Below are positions 35,893 to 48,860 of a stretch of DNA of 64,000 bases, piece by piece (position 1 is the first letter of the stretch; each line of letters begins with the position of its first letter). The notes beneath the pieces were generated by a model that worked only from the letters and a program-made list of their open reading frames with translations, was not told the origin of the DNA and ran no database searches. Origin of the DNA: Rhytidiadelphus loreus (taxonomy: Eukaryota > Streptophyta > Bryopsida > Hypnales > Hylocomiaceae); NCBI GenBank assembly GCA_947034895.1, contig OX344761.1, forward strand, positions 76,631,839 to 76,695,838, read 5' to 3'. The translations under genes and the position numbers were made by a program.

Positions 35893-38265
35893 GGTGAGAC
35901 CGGATGTTTTGGTTAAAAGAATTATTCACGAGTGGTGAAAACTGTTTGCTGCATTGGACAAGACGAGAATACCTTGGAATAGAAAGCATCCAGCTGGCCG
36001 TGTTTTCGTTGTCAGCAGTTCAATTTATATTCAACTACGAGACTGAACAATCCTGGTTAATGAGTGAGAATTATTGTTGCTGAGCGTTTGACTTGACGCA
36101 GGATATCCTTCTTGGATTTCTTTATAGTTTGTTCATATCCATGGTCCATTTTAAGGTCCCGGGCGAGGTGTTGTAAGACTTCGCTTGAAGACTGTTCAGA
36201 TCCTTTATTTCCATAGTCAAAGTACGCCACTGCGTGGTGTCGAAGATTAATTGAATATAGTTTGATTTGTGATAGAAGGAATTGCTATCAGCTTCCTCAG
36301 TTCCGTGTTTTCAGTCCAGTGCTTTGAAGGCCTTTCGAGGTCTTACTCATTTTATTTTTAAAGATCTGTGTGAGGTCCTATCTGTCAGTGACTGGATTTC
36401 AATTTTAAATTGACGTAGTACATGCAGAGTAGTGCAAAGTACTTTGTGACGGAGCCTTAGTGTTCACTCAGAGCTAATCTGGAAAATTACTGCATCTTGA
36501 ATCGCAGGAAAATGTCATTCTGGAAAAATTAAGGTCCAAGAGAGCTGCGGAAGGGCGGGTCACGCTTCGGTAGTTTGTGTGGTCGCAGGTATGGATGCCG
36601 TCTCTGTTGTGGGTTTTTTAGGGTCCTTTGAATTCGATTTCACCTCTCCCTGCATGATGTTGAGATGAAGTATGTTCTGTTTTTGGTTTTAGGTCTGGCG
36701 AGGAGGGACTCAGATGTGAGAGCTGTGATTTTTGCCCTCGTTAGTAGTGCGGGTTTTGCGACGGAAACAATCACATGTGTATTTTGAGTTTTGAATGAAT
36801 GTGAGTGTCGTGTATTGGATTCCGGCTGTAACAGGTTCGAAAAAGAAGCTCTAAATTGCTCTAGTTTTACACCTTCGTAACAGTATCATTTTGGGACTCT
36901 AATTCCCTTTGCATCGGGCCCCTTTGTTGGAAAGTCAAGAAATTCTGCAGAATGTGGGTTTTTGATTTGTGCTGTCTGTTTTTCTTTCCAACAAATTTTG
37001 GTAATTTCCGGTTTAAAATTGTAACAATTTTTGGAATTGCACTAAACTTAAATCTGCACCTGCTGTCGTTGTCACTGTTTTTGAATGCACGAAAGAGAAT
37101 GACTGTACAAACGCATACTCTGCCGCAGGATGACATTGCAGGAACTGATTGAACCTTGATCCCAGATTTTGATACAGCTTAATTGTTAGCAGGAAATGAT
37201 TGGATCGTACCTGCAAATGTGCCATAAACTTTGACGATCGCGGAAGCTTGAGCTGGCGCGCAAAGGACGTGACAGTACATGCCCTGAGAAGTGTCGTTGC
37301 ATAAAAGGACCTCGTCCGGAACACAATACTCCCCATTAGCCGATTTCGAAACGTGGACCTCTGAAATAGTTTGTACTCATCCCTTCTGCTTTGATTCTTG
37401 AAGGTATGTCCATCTGCTTCCCGACAAAGGCAAGGCTAAGTCCCTTGCCATCCTTATAATCTGAAAAATATCTGTTGCACTTGGCACGAATTAGAACTAA
37501 TGCATTATTCTCAATTCAAACCAAACCATTGATTTCCTCGCGATACCTACTGTCAAACAGGTATGTGTTTCTAGAAGCTCATCAAACAGAAGTTCAAATT
37601 TATACCTGCGGTATAACGCCCCCGCATAGGCGTGTATAAACATAAAATTCTCGATCGATCTTGCTGTTGAATCAAATACTTACGAAGAAGAATCCCCGAG
37701 GGGGTAATGACATTGACTTTTAGTTGTTTTAAGTACAATAGGGTCCGCCTTTCTACTAGCCTCCCAGATGATTTCATCAGAATGCAATACCAAGTTCCAA
37801 GAAAGTTGGATGTGAGAGTCTTAAAAAAAGAATTCACGAATATGGAATGCAGTCTCCGTATTCGAAATTAGTGAAAGGCTTCGTGCAGATTTTATGATGC
37901 CGATTTTGTTAGCGATTGCCAGTGTGGCGTGTTTGTGAGGGTCAGTATTTTGATTGATTAAAGCCTTGTTAACTCTTTTTTGGATTAAAGCCTGGATCCT
38001 TCTTTGGATTTTTGCAAATTTTTGCTTGTATCTTTGTACAAATACATTATTTGCATCAATTTCATCAAATTGTTCATAAAGAAAGGACATCTCTTAAAAA
38101 CTCAAGAATTGCTTTGTATGAATGAGAAGGTATTTGGACAAAACGTTGACCTGAAGCACTCTGTTCATCATCCAGAATATGGATGTCTGGGCATAGGGTT
38201 TAATTGGATGATATTTTGTTCTGCAGCAATCGGGGAAGGGTGGGTTCGGACTACAACTAGCGAGG
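35893..38265. other. Intergenic DNA between the methyltransferase fragment and the WAV2-like gene
   Basis: One exon-like stretch at 36508-36573 (after TCGCAG, reading ENVILEKLRSKRAAEGRVTL) ends in a stop and could be a terminal exon attached to the fragment upstream, but it does not resemble TRM4. Otherwise the stretch holds short chance frames. The last 100-200 bases should contain the promoter and leader of the gene at 38266. Confidence 0.35.
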
Positions 38266-41200
38266 ATGGGAGGCTGGTGGACCTTGGTGAATGGTCTGCT
38301 TTATGTAGTCGGAGGTCTGACTTGCGCCGGTGTGGCGATGCTAGTAGCCTTTCAGGAGAAGCTGGTCTACGTTCCGGTCCTTCCTGGAATGAAGCGTGGG
38401 TACCCGATTCTTCCCTCACGGCTTCAACTTCGGTACGAGGACGTGTGGCTGACTGCCAAGGACGGAGTACGACTGCATAGTTGGTACATTGAGGCACATG
38501 GCAACAATCCAGGTATCATAAATGACTCTTAAACCGTTCCTTTACCGCACAAGCAATTGTCTGGATTTATCTCGCGACTATTTATCTCATGACTATTGTT
38601 TTAGTTCAGTTGGATCTCCTAAGTAGAGATAGGAGAGGTTTGCCTTAGGTCTTTTCACTGTAGATTGGGGACCGAACTTTTTGTTCAAGACTTTCGCCCT
38701 GATAGTTTTGACTATGATTCTTTTCATTTCTAGAGCTTCATTGTGCTGAAGTAGTGCAGGTGTGGCGTGGTTGTTTCCTCTTCTCATCTTTTGAAGTACT
38801 GAGGCGTAGCTTTATTCAGCTGAACTGCGTAGTTTCTTATTGCAATGGGTTTGATCTTGCAGGGCCAACAATTTTATTTTTTCAAGAAAATGCTGGCAGT
38901 ATCCAATGATGATTTAATCTAAAGGTTGCTTCGTTTTTTATTATGTGTCTTTGCTTTGCTCTTTGCGTTTGCCGCCTTCATGAGATTCAGCCTATTCATG
39001 TTCTTGGCAGCCGTGGCGTGTCGGTGGTGCAGTCTTGTCAAATTTAAATAGTTCTATGACAATAAGTCCGGAGATCCTATGAACTATGTATTATAAGCTC
39101 TTGTTGTTCTTACATTCCTTGTTAAACAGACATAGCACACCGTTTGCAGTTTGTGGAACCCATGGTACGGCGATTGCAGTGCAACGTGTTCATGCTCTCG
39201 TATCGTGGGTATGTTCTTATATCCTTTGTGATATTTTTCTAACGTATACTGCTGAGAGTACTTGACGTTGAAGATTTATAGAAAGACACCTTTTAACTGT
39301 TCGAATTAATGATAGGTGTACGTACCTGTGATAAATATAACAGCTTGCCTTTGCACGCTGCAAGTTTGGGTAGCTATCCATGTCATATTATTTGTAACAT
39401 TTCAGGTTGCATGGTCATCTTTAGAATTTGCACATGATGGTTGTTGATGTGGTTTGGTGAAGAGGGGTTATTTTTGTCCAATTCTGAATAAATAATTTTT
39501 GGTTGCATAGATATGGAGACAGCGGGGGCATCCCTTCTCAGCATGGTCTTGAAATGGATGCTCAGGTGTGCATTTTATTCTTCGCATCGATTCCACCCTG
39601 CGGATAGTAAAGAGCATAAATTGTAGACTATCAGTGCATATCTACTGTGACGTGAAATGTACATTTATTTCTTTCAGTTTCTTTATCTGCGATCGGGAAA
39701 TCAATTTTGTTGGGAGTTTTGGTAGCTATAGATGGCAGAATCTCTGAAGGTGCTTGTTAGACGCCTTTTTTTCATCGTTTAGTGCGCAGGCAGTTTTGAT
39801 TTATTGGTGTTGGTTTTGTGCGGTCGATGCAACTCATAACTGGTTATCTTCACAGTTATGGCAAGGAGTATACTTGATGCATTTACGGAGTTTTTAGATG
39901 TGTAATTGGGTTCCTGCTGGTAGGAACCCAAGGTTTCACTGCCTTCAAAGAAATTGTGATCATTTACTTTTCCATTCACAACCAGTGTTGTTTTATGCTT
40001 GTCAGGCAGCACTGAACCACTTGTACGCAAGGTCAAGTGTTGATTCAAAAAGGATCGTGGTGTTTGGAAGATCTCTTGGTGGAGCTGTTGGGGCTGCTCT
40101 TGTGCGTGACAACCCTGGAAAGGTTGACCATTTGCAATCTATCATCTGTTAGTAGAACATTCGTATGATTTTTTCTTCTGTTGGTGATGCGATTCTGACT
40201 AAGCTTGTGTGCTCAAGGTGGACGTCTTTTAGCAGTGCGGGCTCTTGAACCCATCCCTATCAGTAACCCTGAAATTGTTACTATGTGCTGTTCGAATGTT
40301 CTATGTGCATAATGGAGTACCTACATGGTCGGTTTTCAATGAGCAATGGGTGTGTAGTGGTAGTTATGCAAACTCGTGGTTTTCATTAAGATCCATTGCA
40401 CAAACAATTTGGTTGTCCAACCAGATCTCATACCTTGAAATAAAGAATCTGAAATATTTACCGAAACATATTTCAAGGGGGTCTAGCCCCCTCATGATTG
40501 GACTAAGATGGTAATTGGTCACGTTATCACCTTATGACCATAATGGCTGACTTTAGTTTCATTGTTGCTGGCTTGCGGAACAATTATGCTTCCGGTAAAC
40601 ATGGTTTGTATTTTAAACCACCTCCTCTTTTGGTTGCAGGTAGCTGGTTTGATACTGGAGAACACGTTCACTTCAGTTCTTGATATGGCAGGGGTCATGC
40701 TTCCAGTTTTGAGATACATTGTCTGTGGAAGGGGGGGATTGTTGAATTGGTTCGTGAAGTCCCCTTGGAAAACCATTGAACTCATAAAACATGTAAGCTA
40801 TTCTGTCCTATCCATCGCTTTGGACGCTGGGCTGTATTTATATTTGGTTCTCAGTTATTTACTGTCAATTTTGGGTACAACATGGACGTGTATTGTTAAG
40901 AATAGGCTGGTCATTTATTCCCCCGAGATGTAAGGTCAGTATACCCTAAACCAACAAACTAAGAAAACTGACACTGTCTCAGAATCCTACGTTTAGGGAC
41001 ATCAAATGTACATCAACACTACACTGTCGTTTTTTGGTACACTGTTGATACTTAAACACTATTCTCGTCATTTGGATCCTTTCATTAATGGACTTTCTTT
41101 TTATTCTGTGATTGCTTCACTTATCCTCTTGTACTCTTGTTGACTTCCAGGTTGATGCACCCATTTTATTTTTGTCTGGTCAATTGGACGAGATGGTGCC

Positions 41201-41381
41201 TCCAGCGCACATGCGACGACTATACGAGGCAGCTCAGGAGACTTCTAGTGCTCAGCGTACTTTTGTTGAATTTCCAGATGGCATGCATATGGATACATGG
41301 ATGCAGGGTGGTGAGCGCTACTGGCGCAGTATTAAGGTTTTTCTGCAAAACAACGCAGCTGGTAGCGGACACAGTGATTAA
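38266..41381 (+). CDS. WAV2: WAV2-like alpha/beta hydrolase (ABHD13/BEM46 family)
   Basis: Seven exons join without phase error: 38266-38512, 38863-38898, 39130-39208, 39511-39565, 40006-40122, 40640-40792 and 41151-41381; 305 aa, close to the Arabidopsis WAV2 length. An N-terminal hydrophobic helix (about residues 8-28) precedes FQEKLVYVPVLPG, so the protein is probably membrane-anchored. The hydrolase fold shows PTILFFQENAG, LSYRGYGDSGG and the nucleophile elbow GRSLGG with Ser about 162; Asp about 242 in SGQLDEMVPP and His about 275 in PDGMHMDTW complete a catalytic triad. In Arabidopsis, WAV2 (WAVY GROWTH 2) negatively regulates root bending in response to environmental stimuli; its substrate is unknown to me. 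The 36-base second exon is unusually small but is required by the frame and family sequence. Orthology is inferred from near-continuous similarity along the whole protein. Confidence 0.93.
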
Positions 41382-44300
41382 AGGTATCCGACTTGGTTGT
41401 CTCTTGCTGTTCTGTAAAGTAGTTGTGAAATTGTTGAAGAGTCGATTAAGTTCTGTCACTGTACTGAGTTGTGGCAATGTAGAAAGGATTAGCTACAGTA
41501 AGGTCTTTTGGAATTTTTAAGTGCGGTAGTTCAATCAGACAATCTATTGCCTGGACTGTTGTGTTAGGAACCTATGTACTGGCATCTTGCCTTAGTTCCT
41601 CTGGTGTGACGATTAGGTAGACGTCCACCTTGTCAGTATTTCATATTTCTGGAGGGTTGGTGCATATAGGATCGGGGAGCTTGTGATAACAATTGGAATA
41701 AAACGTTTCGTAGACATCCTCTAATCCGGACTTCTTTATTCTACATGTGTCTGTTCCAACTATGCAGTGATTGTATGATGATGATGATAAGCACCAGCAA
41801 ACATCAGTGACAATTTTATGGAAGAAATCATGCAATATCAGAAGATGGAAGGTACTTGTGGTGAAGAGGTAAAGATATAATACAAATCTTTAAAGTTGCC
41901 AAGAAGGATTTGGGGGATAACTTTCTTGTGTTTCACCGTAACACCCTTCAGGAATTGTAGTTGGGGTCTTACGAATTCATGCTGAAAATTGTAATCTATT
42001 CACTAACATGGAGAAAATAATTAGTGAAGAATACCATTTACAATTGGTGTCAAACTTTGCTTCATTGTAAAGGAGATAACCCATTTCCGACCAGATTCTC
42101 TTTCACACATTAGGTTGCTATGTTTCCAATCAACTGTGTTTTAGGTGACAGCTCACAAAGGTACCAAGAAATGTCTGGGAGGTGTACATTGAAAGCATAC
42201 AATGATCACATGTACATTGAAATTCACAATTTTCACCCACATGACTATGGTTGGAAATGGGTTTGCCTATATATATTGAGAATTGGACAAATAGAATCTT
42301 CACAAAAAAATTCTTGGTAATTTTGTTTTTGAGGAAAAAATTGTAAAAAATTATGAAATTCTTCTTAAATCTATTTCTCTACAAAGAATTTTTTCTCCTC
42401 AACCTTCTCCATGTTGCACATGTACCAAATTGCTTAAATGGTTGGAAATGGGTGATAATTTTGGTAGATACTTGTTTGACATGCTTCTTGATTGCATTAT
42501 GCCATTTATTTTACCTACATGGTCAATTTTGTTAAAATGGCGGTATTCCATTAAAATGGCACAAAATGAAACCACTAAAAGAATGAAAACAATGGAAAGA
42601 TTGTCCGAGGGGAGTGGAAATGTGTGAACTAGGAGTGATTTGAATGTGCTAGGCATAAAATTGGCACATGTATGACCCTATCGTGGTACACTTATTCTCC
42701 ATTTGTAGAAGATATTCCATTAAAATGGCATGCGGAATACCTTCATTTTAACAAAATTGACCATCTACAATCATCATTATTCCAATTGTGGCCCTACATT
42801 TGTACCAAAAGGGACTTTAAACCTTAGATATTGATGACATAAGGTCAATTATAGAATGAAGGCATAGAAGAGACTATTGTCAATTTTTGGTACACCTACA
42901 AATAATACTTTGAAGTTTCATAACTTATTCATATGATGTCCTAATAATGCATGCTAATGTGTGTTTCAATGTTCCTTGATTTGCCAATAAGATTCAATAA
43001 ATATATTTTATATTTTATAATAATAGGTACAGTCAATTGCAATTACTATCAATTACATGTGAACTTACTTTAGGGTATGTTCATAGTTGGTGTTAGAGGT
43101 GATGTTTGCAATGTGAATCTGGTCCATACGTAGGTCTAAATTCGCTCCTAAAACCCTCAAGAACAACACTCTTTAATACCAAGTGAGAACATACTTTTAT
43201 TATTGAAACTAAAGGTATACATCCTAATTCACTTGCTTGTGCAATTTTTACCTCTAAACTCTTGGGATTTTAGGTAGGCTTTTGTATCCTCAACTTTTGA
43301 TGTGATTTTTTAAAACTGTTTTTGAAGAGAAGAAATCACATTAGTTGTCTAGGAATATTATTTTATTTTCAATTGTTGCCCAGGAGCAAAAATTATGCCA
43401 CCCTAAGTCTAAAAAACAATTCAAGGGACAACCTCCAAAAAATCCCCCCAAATGTAATTTTTTAATTTTTAATTTTTTTTTCGATGGTTATATTTTTTTT
43501 CAATATAAATCTTGGATTCATTCTACTTGGATTGGTGATGAGAAAGTTTTGGACAATCTTGTTTTTCAGGCAGTCTAAGCATCTTCTTGAAAAAAATAAC
43601 TAATAGAATTCATTTAGCTACAATTTTGCAATCTAATACCATTTCACCATCTTCGGTAATTACTATTGAAGCTTTGGTTCAATGTGTTTGCACATTCTTG
43701 GAGCACGTCATGATCTAAGTTGATGACATAATAGAATGGTTTAGAGAGAGTTTGGTTAGGTAGTTGCTCTTAGAGCGACCTCTTAAAAAATGTTCTTATG
43801 AGTTAGTGGTAACTTTTAGAGAAGGGTTGCTTTTAAAGCACCCTACCTTAGCAAGAAAGAACTAGTTGTCGTGTTTTTGCAATTTTGGGTATCCATACCT
43901 ATTATCATAAATTATTTACCAAAATTTTAGTAACAAAAAAACTTAGTATACAATGAAGATTGCATTTAGGTGTTGAAAACTTGAAATAGTACAAAAAATG
44001 ATAAAAACAACGACTAATGGCAACATTTTAAGCATTGAACAATTAGAATGATTGAAATTATTTGATTTTTTTGTCTTCTTGTTAGCAAATGAAAGAAGAT
44101 TCCAATGCACCAAAGAATGTTTTACTTGGATACCATATGAAAAATTTGTAGGGATTCAATATGTTATCTTAAATTGGCAAGAATTCTTAGGTATAATTCT
44201 AAATTCTCAAAATCTATGTTATGACCTTGAAAGACTTCAAGATGTTGCATTCAAGTATGTGTCTCACGTAGGTTTCTCTACCTAGGTCGTTGTTGAAGGC

Positions 44301-45588
44301 TTTGGTCAAGCTTAGCATGTTTGAGCATATTTGTGGTCCAAGAGCATCGCCATAAAGCCTTGGCAACACCATTGCAAGCTTGTTGTGCTTGTTCAGACAA
44401 AAATGACTCCACACCAACACCATGTTATGGTACAAGTTGTGTCGTTCCTCCCATCACTCCCACAACTGCTCGGCCACCGAAGGCCTTTGCAACGCGCAAT
44501 CTTACACTCACGCCAACTTGGTCAACTTCGACTATGGCCTTAGTGAAAGACATGGAGGCTAGTGTGAGACAAAAGGGAAAAACTCTAGGAGAGTGAGAAC
44601 TTTAAGAGTTTGTTGGGGCGGAGAGCATCATGTCCTGAGTGCACTGCCACATCTCACGAGGCAGCAAATGCCTGTCCACTTTTTGATGCTGAAGTCAAAT
44701 GGAGTGCTACTGGTTCCTGTCACTGATTGCTGACCGAGATCAGTGAAAGCTTAGGCCAGTTGGCGCACCCTATTTCCAATCTCCCGCCCAGGCACCCCAT
44801 CTTCTTCGATGCCAACTTGCCAAGCCAAGTTCACGTCGCGGGGCGCGGGCCACTCACGCGCTCCGCAACGAGAGTTTTGAAACTTTCAGTCAGTACCTAA
44901 TTATAGAAATGTTGAACGGATTGCCTCGTCAAATCTTAATGCTAATTCGAGCGTTACAAAGCATAAGTTTTACAATCATAGACAATGCACGGTACGTGAG
45001 TACGTCCCTTCAAGCCTTTACTCTCTTCCAGGGGTCATCATTGACTTTGCTACTCCTGTTCCGGCCGCGTACATTCCCAAGCCGTAAGAAATAGATGTGG
45101 GCGCACTTTCTACTGACAGTCGGTACGAAGCATAATCGGTAGCCCCTCTGCCAATGCAAATGCGACTCCACAACTACTTGCAAAACTGCAACCTTGGAAG
45201 GATTATTGGATCCGAAACTCCGAAGTCCCGAAGTCCCTAGTTCACAACCTTCTACATGATCGATCGATGCTCACCCCTCTCTCTCTCGGTCGTTCCAACT
45301 AGTCGAATCTCCTGTCGACGTTGTTGCAGTAGAATTCTCGATCTAGGCATGCAAGTTTCTGTGCAGGTCCAAAACCAATGACAAATTTCAGGAGACCCTT
45401 TGTGATTTCGTGACTTCGTCTCTCTCGGTCCTCTCCTGTCACCGAAACCAGTCGACGTTGTTGTTGCACTCGGACTTAAGTACTGTGTCGCTGGTGCATG
45501 AACATTGTGCAGATTAGCTTCTGATTGGGTGTTGTGCAGATTAGCTTCACTGCCAGTTTGTTTGTGAAGTTACGTTATTGGTCCCGAA
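41382..45588. other. Intergenic DNA with a TIR element and repeat debris
   Basis: The 3' UTR of the WAV2-like gene should cover the first several hundred bases. A 246-base terminal-inverted-repeat element lies at 42519-42764. The 43-44.3 kb part is AT-rich without genes. From about 44300 GC content rises toward RPW8-like gene B, whose promoter and leader should be in the last kilobase; the ORF at 44321-44596 is proline/threonine-rich and unrecognised. Confidence 0.4.
42519..42764. mobile_element. MITE-like element with about 30-base terminal inverted repeats
   Basis: The left end ATGGTCAATTTTGTTAAAAT and the right end, its reverse complement, match over about 30 bases with two or three mismatches (GGCGGTATTCC against GAAGGTATTCC). 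The word CTAC directly flanks both ends (42515-42518 and 42765-42768) and may be a target-site duplication. No coding capacity. The superfamily is not clear from the ends. Confidence 0.7.
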
Positions 45589-46562
45589 ATGGCAGAAGGT
45601 CTTGTCGCGGGTGCAGTGGTTTCCATCATCATCGAAAAAGTGATCAAGTGCGCGAAGGACGCTCTGATCTGCACGCGGGTGTGCAAGAAACTGCAACAAG
45701 AGTTGGAGCAAATCCGCCCGGATGTTCATAAAATCGAGCAGCAAATGGTGCACCTACGTCGACTCTCCTCGGAGCCTCTGGAGGTGGTGGAAGGTTGGTT
45801 AGTCAGGTTGAAGGAGAAGCTGACCGAAGCGGACAGAGTGGTGCACAGGTGCAGGTCGGAAAGCAATGCCAGTCGGTTCCACTTGAAGGAGAATCACGAA
45901 CTCACGAAAAAGATCCAGGGGCTGCTTAGTGACATTCACAAGGTCGCGGGAGACGACGTCTCGAGAGCGACGCTGTCGTCCACCATCGCATATGGCTTAC
46001 GTCGCAACGGTGAGGGGGCGAAAAAACCCTAGTAACTCATATTCACATTCCCGGACTGGAAGTTTCACATTGTGCTCACTTCAGAAACTACCGATTCTTC
46101 TGTTTTAGTCTGGTTTTCAATCTCGTTTTCTGTGCACTTTGGCTTTCAGGTTGTTGCAGCTCCCCGGACACAAGCCAACATGGTTCTTCCCACCATGGCT
46201 ATGGTGGCTCCCAAAGTGTCGGTGGTTCCATTTCGGGACTTGCGGCGCAAGGCTCTCTGCTTCACCGACAGAGGATGTACGAGATTGACAGCATTCTGGA
46301 TGCAGAGCATCAGACGCGGCAGTCCATGAATCTTCGGCGTCACACCCTTGCGAGCTTTGATTTCTCCAAGCCAGCGGAGCAGCCTGTGGCGCATGTGCAT
46401 GTAGAGGCTCCAGTGCTTCACTTCCAGCAACAACAAGTGCAGCAACCGTATGTTCAGAACTTCCAGCAGCCTGGGCATTATTACGCGCCGCAGGGGGGTT
46501 TCCAGCAGCAGCCAGAGTGGTTCCATTCCTCTTTTCATGGTCACAATGTGCACCATGGGTGA
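45589..46562 (+). CDS. RPW8-like coiled-coil protein B
   Basis: Exons 45589-46009 and 46150-46562 join across a GT-AG intron in phase 1, giving about 277 aa; without splicing the frame stops at 46032. The start MAEGLVAGAVVSIIIEKVIK is a hydrophobic helix as in RPW8 proteins. It is followed by the amphipathic helices CTRVCKKLQQELEQIRPDVH and EVVEGWLVRLKEKLTEADRV with VHRCR. The second exon encodes a Ser/Gly/His segment, then YEIDSILDAEHQTRQSMNLR and a Gln-, Pro- and His-rich tail (HFQQQQVQQPYVQNFQQP). No NB-ARC or LRR follows. It is a paralogue of gene A at 29723-30827, with which it shares the coiled-coil pattern, a Ser-rich linker after the same RNG word and a His-rich end. A role in immunity or membrane association is inference from the RPW8 family. 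Confidence 0.68.
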
Positions 46563-47099
46563 GGATGCTGTGAGCCTTTCGGGCTGAGATGGTTACTTGG
46601 AGATAACCCTCTCCCCCATATTGTCACACTAGTGGAAACATGGGTTGCGTAGTCAGAATGTGCAAGGATGTTGTGAGCTTTTCGGACCGAGATTGTGATC
46701 AGACATAAGTAACCCTCTCCTCCATATTGTCATCAGTGGAAATATGGTTTGCAGAGACCAGGGAAATGACTCTCTACAAGATCCACACGACTAAGACTCA
46801 TTCATGAGACCTGATGAGACCAGTTGTGTTTCCACCTGCGTGTCGGATCTGAAATTCTATGGGCCTCTAATTAAGAATGTCAAAAGTAGTCATTTCTTGG
46901 GCATGTTTCCACTAGTGTCAGATCTTCAAGGTCTATCAATGTCTCTCTATGACCAAATTGAAGTTCTAGCTACAATGTGTCATGTGGCGATGCATGTGAG
47001 AAGGTTATGGGGATGACATTCAAGGGGTCATTGCTAAATCTTTCAAGAGTGTGGCTAGATTGATTCCTATGTAGAATTCATTGATCACACTTTTTCGGA

Positions 47100-47455
47100 G
47101 CCACACTATTCTTGAGAGGAGTATCTTGGATAAAGGTTCCTAGTACAACTTTGGAGTTGAATGCTTGAGAGGAGTATCTTGGATAAAGGTTCGGAGCCAC
47201 ACTATTCTTGAAAAGAGTATCTTGGATAAAGGTTCCTCGTATAGCTTTAGAGTTGAATGTAGGAAAGCCACTTAAGTTGGTTTTCAGATATGGGTCGGCT
47301 CTGCCTAGTGTTATGTTTCTAATACTTCGTGAATAGTCATGTATAGACTTTTTTAAATGTAGGAAAGCCACTTAAGTTGGTTTTTAGATATGGGTCGGCT
47401 CTGCCTAGTACTCTATTTCTAGTACTTTGTGAATAGTCATGTGTAGACTTTTTTA
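47100..47455. repeat. Nested tandem duplications (GAGGAGTATCTTGGATAAAGG units and a 100-base unit)
   Basis: The word AGTATCTTGGATAAAGGTTC occurs three times between 47119 and 47236. A 100-base unit starting AATGTAGGAAAGCCACTTAA occurs at 47256 and 47356 with few differences. Reading frames here are products of the repetition. Confidence 0.85.
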
Positions 47456-47534
47456 TCGGCTTTGGGGTAGGAGGTAGGAGGTGACATTGAAGTTTGAGAT
47501 GTGAGGAAGTTTGAATCGGAACTTATTCCAAAAA

Positions 47535-47990
47535 GGAGCTGGTGGATGGGGGGTGGGAGGCCATTGGATCTTTCACAATTTCTTGAAGAACTGTAATGCC
47601 AAGTTTTGAGACAACAATGTCATTGGATGGGGGGTGGGAGGCCATCGGATCTTTCACAATTTCTTGAAGAAATGTAATGCCAAGTTTTGAGACAACAATG
47701 TCATTCTCTTGTTGGTGATAGGGCCTCTTGTAGATTGGCAAGGAGAAGACATTGTCTAAAAAATTGTTTCATTACTCAATGCCCATTGGATCTTTCACAA
47801 TTTCATGAAGAAATGTAATGCCAAGTTTTGACACAACAATGTCATTCTCTCGTTGGTGATAGGGTCTCTTGTAGGTTGTCGAGGAAGGAGACATTGTCTC
47901 AAAAAATTGTCTCATTACTCAATGCCCATCGGATCATTCAAAATTTCATGAAGAAACATATGTAATGCCAAGTTTTGAGATTGTAACCAT
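47535..47990. repeat. Complex tandem array with units of about 80 and 140 bases
   Basis: GGATCTTTCACAATTTC (or a close variant) occurs at about 47564, 47647, 47787 and 47931, each followed by ATGAAGAAA/TTGAAGAA and ATGCCAAGTTTTGA. The first two units also share GATGGGGGGTGGGAGGCCAT. Copy similarity is high between neighbours, indicating fairly recent expansion. Confidence 0.88.
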
Positions 47991-48711
47991 GTCACTCTCT
48001 CAATGAGTGAAACCTACAATCCTTCTCTTCTTTTCATTGTGATTAGATAAGGTAAATCTGACAATAGACACCTACGGAATGATCCATCATGGTGTTTTTT
48101 TTCCTTACATGAAAGTGATGAAGTAATTAGTAACCTCTTTAAGAGCTTTAGGTGTGCTTTAGGTGAGTGAGAATGTGAGATGGGCATTATGGATTCAGAT
48201 TTTGTTGGTGGGTGAATGCAAGAAACACCGGTACTATTTGGCGTCACAATTGGAATGATGGAGATGCAATTTGCCATATCTTTTGGGAAATGAAGTCCAT
48301 GTACTTGAAATTTTTATTGGAGATGGCTAACTTAGAAGTCCTCAGATTCCTTACTTTTGAGAAATTTTGAAAAAAAATCCTTTAATTAAATTGTAATTTA
48401 CCTAATTTGTCACACTTTGCGTTTTAGGGATTTTTAGTACTGTGGCCACAATAGAAAGGCATGTGCCCACCAAAGGGCATTCAAAAGAACACAATTCTTT
48501 GTCTTCAACATGCATGCAAATAGGGATCCCTTGCCCATAGCGCTCCTAACATTTATGATGGTTTCAATTTTTAGTTTTTGGTGAAATGTAATCACTATCA
48601 AGTCTCTACAAATGGCCAATTTTTAGTTTTTTTTATTCATGATTTTCTAATTATTATTAATTTATACTTAATTTTATCTACTTTCTGTGACAAACTGTCA
48701 TTTTTTTTAAG

Positions 48712-48860
48712 TAGTACAATTTTAGTATTATAAAGTACTCAAAAGTACTACTGGCCGTTGATTTTTCGGATCAACGGCTGAGATTGCTCCGTTTTGCAGT
48801 ACTAGCAGTACTTGTAGTACTGGGCAGAAAAAACACAGTTTTGACAGAACGCTCCTTAAA
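48712..48860 (-). repeat. AGTACT-rich dispersed repeat, copy 2
   Basis: Reverse complement of the family at 13560-13735: read on the - strand it begins near GGAGCGTTCTGTCAAAACTG, then TGTTTTTT, clustered AGTACT words, CCGTTGAT and further AGTACT words. It also contains a small perfect hairpin, CCGTTGAT/ATCAACGG (about 48763-48777). Confidence 0.5.

Noticed and set aside
46146..46556. 136-codon - strand ORF
   Set aside because: Antisense shadow of exon 2 of RPW8-like gene B, which has consistent splice phase and family-like composition.
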